From Tubiluchus corallicola (lineage: Eukaryota; Priapulida; Priapulimorpha; Priapulimorphida; Tubiluchidae), in NCBI GenBank assembly GCA_030141605.1, contig JAQGDQ010001799.1, positions 1-25,137 on the forward strand: a DNA stretch of 25,137 bases, in the 5' to 3' direction. Numbering within the stretch: position 1 is the first letter of the stretch; each line of letters begins with the position of its first letter. Under the pieces are notes generated by a model, which saw only the letters and a program-made list of their open reading frames with translations, did not search any database and was not told the DNA's origin. A program made the position numbers and the translations under genes. Below, piece by piece: positions 20,950-25,137 of this stretch.

Positions 20950-21511
20950 GTTTAATGTGCAGGAATCATCGTCTTATGCCTTTTGAAGAAAAAAAACGGG
21001 ACTTTCTAAAACTGTAGCATTTTCAAATTGTCAAAAAGTGACGCAACAACCATTAACAAATGAGCCAGCCTACCTTGTTTGGAATAAACTACCGGCATTA
21101 AAATTCATTAATTTCAATCCCAAAAAACGCGGTTTGAAAAATTCTAGTAAAGAAAAGGTGATTTATCTTCAAAAACATGGCAAAACGTCGATCCACAACG
21201 TTAACAGGCCAGCAATTATTAATTAGCTGACATTTAAGTCAAGGCCAAATGCTGTATCGGTTTGATTATCAAGGTCTAAAACTGACAGGTGTCGCTAGTG
21301 GTAAATACCTGTATCGTTGAAACGTTAGTAACAGCTGCTTATTGGTTGGTATTAATGATTGTTGAGGATTGATTGTTAATGATAAAAAACAGAAGTCTTC
21401 TAATACAGTATAAATGAAAAACTCTAATAATGAAGTGAAAATGGAACGCATTGTTAGGGGAAAACTTGACCGAGAAGTTGGCCTAGATTCTAGAAGATAA
21501 TAAATTCTAGA
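20950..21511. other. Spacer of IR2
   Basis: 562 bp of single-copy sequence between the arms. A 62-codon frame at 21038-21226 and a 60-codon minus-strand frame show no recognisable domain, so no transposase is encoded. Confidence 0.5.
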
Positions 21512-21970
21512 AGGAAAATGAGTTAAGATAATAAGTTACTTCTTTCACATCTGCATTATAAAAGTGTTAAAGTCACACAAATTGCTTAGTTACTAAGCTT
21601 AGAAGGTGGCTAGTTGGCCCTGTCAAATGCAGTGATACTGCACGTTCACCACAGTAGCATAATTCCTGTTACAAGTAAATCTAGGGCTGTGTTACACTAG
21701 TCAAAGTGTCAACAGCAGCCACAACTGCAATAGCATGTAGTAACACTAAAAGATAAAAGCCAACAACGATAATAGCAGCGGTAGCGGAAGCAACAACAAT
21801 GACAACAACGTTAACAAAGGAAACATCATCATCAACAACAAAACAATGACGATGACAACAACAACGACGGCGACATCGACAACAACAGCAACAGTAGCAA
21901 AAACAATAGCAATATCATTATCATCATACACAACAACAATGCAACTGCAACAACAGCAAGACAAGAGGAG
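21512..21970 (-). repeat. Right arm of diverged inverted repeat IR2
   Basis: Reverse complement of 20479-20949, recognised through gaagtaacttattatct, gcttagttactaagctta and gccctgtcaa and the AAC/GAC trinucleotide tract near its outer end. The outer edges fade in the simple repeat, so terminal bases and target duplication could not be fixed. Confidence 0.85.
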
Positions 21971-22746
21971 TTTGGTTCGTTTCCAGTTTTGTGTCGCAGT
22001 TGATTATTTTATTGATTTTATTTAATTTTAACCAATTTCACTGGCTCTAAAATTGAAACTATATCGTAAAACAATATTAAAAAAAGAATATGGTGTGTAA
22101 GTTGTAAATAATGTACAAATATAATGTAAATCTACATTGAATATAATATGTACAGAAGCACAATTGTATTTTAGTGAAATGGAATGTTGAATAAAGTTTT
22201 CAACATCTCCATTTTGTCAAGACAATATAGGAAAGATTTTAAGATAAGAAAAATGAGGGCGAAGTGTTTTGTTAATAAGCCTTTCACAGTGACAGCGATT
22301 GATGATGATCGTGAAAAGGTCAAAGGTACCAGACAATGCATTTGTGTACACTCAACAACGCCTCGCAGCCCCTGTTATTGTAACATGTAGTAAAGTTTTC
22401 ACAGCTACGTAGGTAGAACCTTCCATTTTTTCTGGTCCTCAAGCAAGATCCTTCTGGTAAATTCATTCTACGTACAGACTAATGCATAACTAAATAAAGT
22501 CTACGTAAAACACCTGAAGTTACTGAACTGATGCGCAGGCGGCTTTGCTTTACCTACATGTCACGTGCCGGTTTTAGCTTAGATGCGATGATGTGGTTCA
22601 CTTAACGTTTATCCTACAACAACGGCACATGCGCACAACGAAACTGTGAAACGGCTTATTGGAAAGACGGAAATGTAAAATGAAGAAAAATGTTAGACTG
22701 TATTCTTAATTCTATTTGGACTTGAATTTTTGAGTTGCTGACATGT
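21971..22746. other. Non-coding interval
   Basis: A 68-codon frame at 22184-22390 has no recognisable motif and no splice context I trust. No RNA genes or transposon ends are seen. Confidence 0.4.
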
Positions 22747-23065
22747 GCTGTACTGTACTGTACTGTACTGTACTGCACTGCACTGCACTGCACTGCACTG
22801 CACTGCACTGCACTGCACTTTACTTTACTTTACTTTACTGTACTGTACTGTACTGTACTGTACTGTACTGTACTGTACTGTACTGTACTGTACTGTAGGT
22901 ACTGTACTGTACTGTACTGTACTGTACTGTACTGTACTGTACTGTACTGTACTGTACTGTACTGTACTGTACTGTACTGTACTGTACTGTACTGTACTGT
23001 ACTGTACTGTACTGTACTGTACTGTACTGTACTGTACTGTACTGTACTGTACTGTACTGTACTGT
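22747..23065. repeat. (TACTG)n pentanucleotide array, outer part of palindrome
   Basis: About 320 bp of TACTG, with a block of CACTG (about 22775-22818), a short TACTT block (about 22818-22838) and one TAGG interruption near 22896-22900. It is continuous with the left palindrome arm and mirrored by the CAGTA array at the right. Confidence 0.97.
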
Positions 23066-23672
23066 ATTGTTACCTGACAGAGACTGTGTAAGGTCTTCCC
23101 GAATTCAATACAAACGACACGCTTCTGTGTGTGTGTGTGGGGGGGGGGGGTGTTAAGAGAAATGAATTTGTTCAATCTGCATTAAGAACAATTATTAGAA
23201 TTGAAGAAGTTGTGCATGTCTGTCAAAGCTTGCTTCCAAAGTTCTTCATTAAAGTTTATAAAATTAGTAACATTTCCTTCAATTCATTTTGCTAAATGAA
23301 CATTTTCTCTTTCAGGATTTTCTCAAGGATTACGGCTACGTAGCAACCAATGAATTGGACAGAAGGTCTCTCTCATCTGCCGTAAAGTAAGTAAAAATTT
23401 CAAAGGAAAGGTCAAGTAATTTAATGTTGGACTTTTTTTTACTGTTATCGCATAAATTTAAAAAATATAACTAAAGAAATTCGCAAAAAACTGTCTAAAG
23501 TATGAAGTTAATTCATGCTACCTCTGTATAGAAATTTTCAGTCTCGGTGGTTACCTCCATTCAGTTGAAAATTATGACGTCACTGGTGGACGCCGAGACT
23601 TTTCGAAAACGCATTGTAGCTGAATTATAAGAACACATTTGGTTATGAAAGTGTTCAGCTTTAACACACAAC
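23066..23672 (+). repeat. Left arm of large exact palindrome IR1
   Basis: Bases 23066-23672 are the reverse complement of 24234-24840. Positions add to 47906 throughout with no net indel, even in the 12-G run and GT tract (about 23126-23150) and an 8-T run. I found no mismatch in the segments I compared. The arm contains the MMP-like exon. Confidence 0.93.
23316..23386 (+). CDS. Matrix-metalloproteinase-like propeptide exon (left copy)
   Basis: A 71-bp exon candidate is bounded by a good acceptor (ctctttcag, ending 23315) and a consensus donor (aaa|gtaagt). Read in phase 0 it gives DFLKDYGYV at the start and SLSSAVK at the end. This matches the opening of the MMP peptidoglycan-binding-like propeptide domain (x-Y/F-L-x-x-Y-G-Y, then a helix before an FQ motif). 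In several animal MMP genes an intron falls just before this segment, as it does here. The other two frames contain stops. Neighbouring MMP exons (cysteine switch, zinc site HExxHxxGxxH) are not visible in the window. An unrelated helical exon remains possible. Confidence 0.5.
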
Positions 23673-24233
23673 ACACCAAACAAAACAAACCAAAAACACA
23701 CACACAACATCTGCACCTGAATTACTATGAAGTACTTATATTTACCTTAGAATCTAGAGTTTCATCACACACAACTATTTTTCTGTACCTAGATGAATTT
23801 GAATTACTATGAAGTACTTATTTACCTTAGAATCTAGTCCATTGGACGCAAATACATAAATATCAAGACGAAAAACTTTTTGTGCATCGGCATTTCTTGT
23901 TGTTTTACGATTATGACTATCGCAAATCTCAGAAGATCTTATCTTTGTACAAACTTAAATCATATTAAAGCGGTTTTTTCTCTATATTTTCTGTTTTTAG
24001 CAGATCCTTCTCAAAGAATTCCAATAACTGCATTCATCTCAATGGAAATAGAGTCATACAAGCATCGCAAAGACAAAAATATGCAATTTGTTGTGTACAG
24101 TATCTGTCAAAATTGTACTGATTCCATTCCAATTTCGTCATAACTGACGATGGTACTGCCATTTTATCTTTCATTGCGCTTTTTGTTTTGAATTTATTCT
24201 GAAAGTTTTACATATAAAAAATAAAAGTTAGAC
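23673..24233. other. Palindrome spacer with a direct repeat and exon candidate
   Basis: 561 bp of sequence between the exact arms. It contains a CA-rich stretch and two near-identical 37-39 bp direct repeats (23719-23757 and 23801-23837, gaattactatgaagtactta then tttaccttagaatctag), which differ by one TA insertion. The rest holds the exon candidate described separately. Confidence 0.7.
24001..24143 (+). CDS. Possible terminal exon, unassigned
   Basis: A strong pyrimidine tract (ttttttctctatattttctg) ends in tag at 24000 (or cag at 24003). It leads into an open frame reading DPSQRIPITAFISMEIE, then KNMQFVVYSIC, ending at a stop at 24141-24143. An AATAAA signal follows at 24220-24225. Acceptor, short coding part, stop and polyadenylation signal together look like a last exon. 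The peptide vaguely resembles the first strands of a PX domain, but I do not assign it. It does not continue the MMP-like exon in an obvious way. Confidence 0.3.
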
Positions 24234-24840
24234 GTTGTGTGTTAAAGCTGAACACTTTCATAACCAAATGTGTTCTTATAATTCAGCTACAATGCGTTTT
24301 CGAAAAGTCTCGGCGTCCACCAGTGACGTCATAATTTTCAACTGAATGGAGGTAACCACCGAGACTGAAAATTTCTATACAGAGGTAGCATGAATTAACT
24401 TCATACTTTAGACAGTTTTTTGCGAATTTCTTTAGTTATATTTTTTAAATTTATGCGATAACAGTAAAAAAAAGTCCAACATTAAATTACTTGACCTTTC
24501 CTTTGAAATTTTTACTTACTTTACGGCAGATGAGAGAGACCTTCTGTCCAATTCATTGGTTGCTACGTAGCCGTAATCCTTGAGAAAATCCTGAAAGAGA
24601 AAATGTTCATTTAGCAAAATGAATTGAAGGAAATGTTACTAATTTTATAAACTTTAATGAAGAACTTTGGAAGCAAGCTTTGACAGACATGCACAACTTC
24701 TTCAATTCTAATAATTGTTCTTAATGCAGATTGAACAAATTCATTTCTCTTAACACCCCCCCCCCCCACACACACACACAGAAGCGTGTCGTTTGTATTG
24801 AATTCGGGAAGACCTTACACAGTCTCTGTCAGGTAACAAT
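24234..24840 (-). repeat. Right arm of large exact palindrome IR1
   Basis: Reverse complement of 23066-23672, as described for the left arm. It is followed without a break by the CAGTA array that mirrors the TACTG array on the left, so the palindrome probably continues beyond the window. Confidence 0.93.
24520..24590 (-). CDS. Matrix-metalloproteinase-like propeptide exon (right, inverted copy)
   Basis: Exact inverted duplicate of the exon at 23316-23386, with the same acceptor and donor, encoded on the minus strand. The two copies are tail-to-tail (donors facing the spacer), so at most one can be in line with a given MMP gene unless two genes lie in opposite orientation. Confidence 0.5.
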
Positions 24841-25137
24841 ACAGTACAGTACAGTACAGTACAGTACAGTACAGTACAGTACAGTACAGTACAGTACAGT
24901 ACAGTACAGTACAGTACAGTACAGTACAGTACAGTACAGTACAGTACAGTACAGTACAGTACAGTACAGTACAGTACAGTACAGTACATACAGTACAGTA
25001 CAGTACAGTACAGTACAGTACAGTACAGTACAGTACAGTACAGTACAGTACAGTACAGTAAAGTACAGTACAGTACAGTACAGTACAGTACAGTACAGTA
25101 CAGTACAGTACAGTACAGTACAGTACAGTACAGTACA
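24841..25137. repeat. (CAGTA)n pentanucleotide array to window end
   Basis: This is the reverse complement of the TACTG array at 22747-23065 and runs off the window. Interruptions (cataca near 24987-24991, aagta at 25061) do not fall at the mirrored distance of those on the left. The arrays have therefore changed length or sequence since duplication, although the arms have not. Confidence 0.97.

Noticed and set aside
22735-23175. Tyr-Cys-Thr-Val-Leu repeat frames on both strands, and the similar frame at 24750-24989
   Set aside because: A five-base repeat without stops is open in all phases; this is array sequence, not a gene.
24001-24143. Assignment of the spacer exon to a PX-domain (sorting nexin) protein
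   Set aside because: Only a vague strand pattern matches; no diagnostic residues of the phosphoinositide site are present, so it is left unassigned.

Overview
The window reads as nuclear DNA of an animal, most likely a marine invertebrate such as a mollusc or other lophotrochozoan. The evidence is spliced exons with GT/AG boundaries, a LINE with FADD-type reverse transcriptase, a solo LTR, a piggyBac-type TTAA footprint, foldback-like inverted repeats, and very long micro- and minisatellites in AT-rich sequence. The taxon is an inference; the sequence alone does not fix it. There are no prokaryotic operons and no CRISPR array.

Layout. 1-2165 is the 3' part of a frameshifted LINE (reverse transcriptase, C-terminal region, 3' UTR with a terminal hairpin). 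It runs tail-first into an antisense, 3'-truncated LINE ORF1 (2166-2852). 3230-3452 and 3778-3972 are the first two coding exons of a threonine synthase-like 2 (THNSL2) gene, including the pyridoxal-phosphate lysine motif; I could not find later exons. 5817-6081 is an exact 265-bp copy of the LINE segment at 1-265, so the two copies bracket the THNSL2 exons. 6082-12443 holds dispersed repeats, a piggyBac-like MITE with TTAA target duplications, a 14-bp minisatellite, an ATT microsatellite, an inverted-repeat element with a tRNA-like core, and a very regular 67-bp minisatellite. 12444-12807 is a solo LTR with exact 5-bp target duplications and a TATA box, and it carries clustered heat-shock-element motifs. 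13.3-20.3 kb holds GAT, TAG and CAG microsatellites, three copies of one dispersed repeat family that amplified different internal tandem units, and a 59-bp minisatellite. 20479-21970 is a diverged inverted repeat with a 562-bp spacer. 22747-25137 is a large palindrome: TACTG pentanucleotide arrays plus 607-bp arms that match exactly, around a 561-bp spacer. Each arm carries the same short exon, which looks like matrix-metalloproteinase propeptide sequence.

Functionally there are only fragments of host genes (THNSL2 exons 1-2, an MMP-like exon in two orientations, and one unassigned exon candidate). They are embedded in repeats, and no multi-gene system is visible. The most unusual items are the heat-shock-element-bearing LTR, the exact palindrome with a duplicated exon, and the repeat family with alternative tandem expansions.
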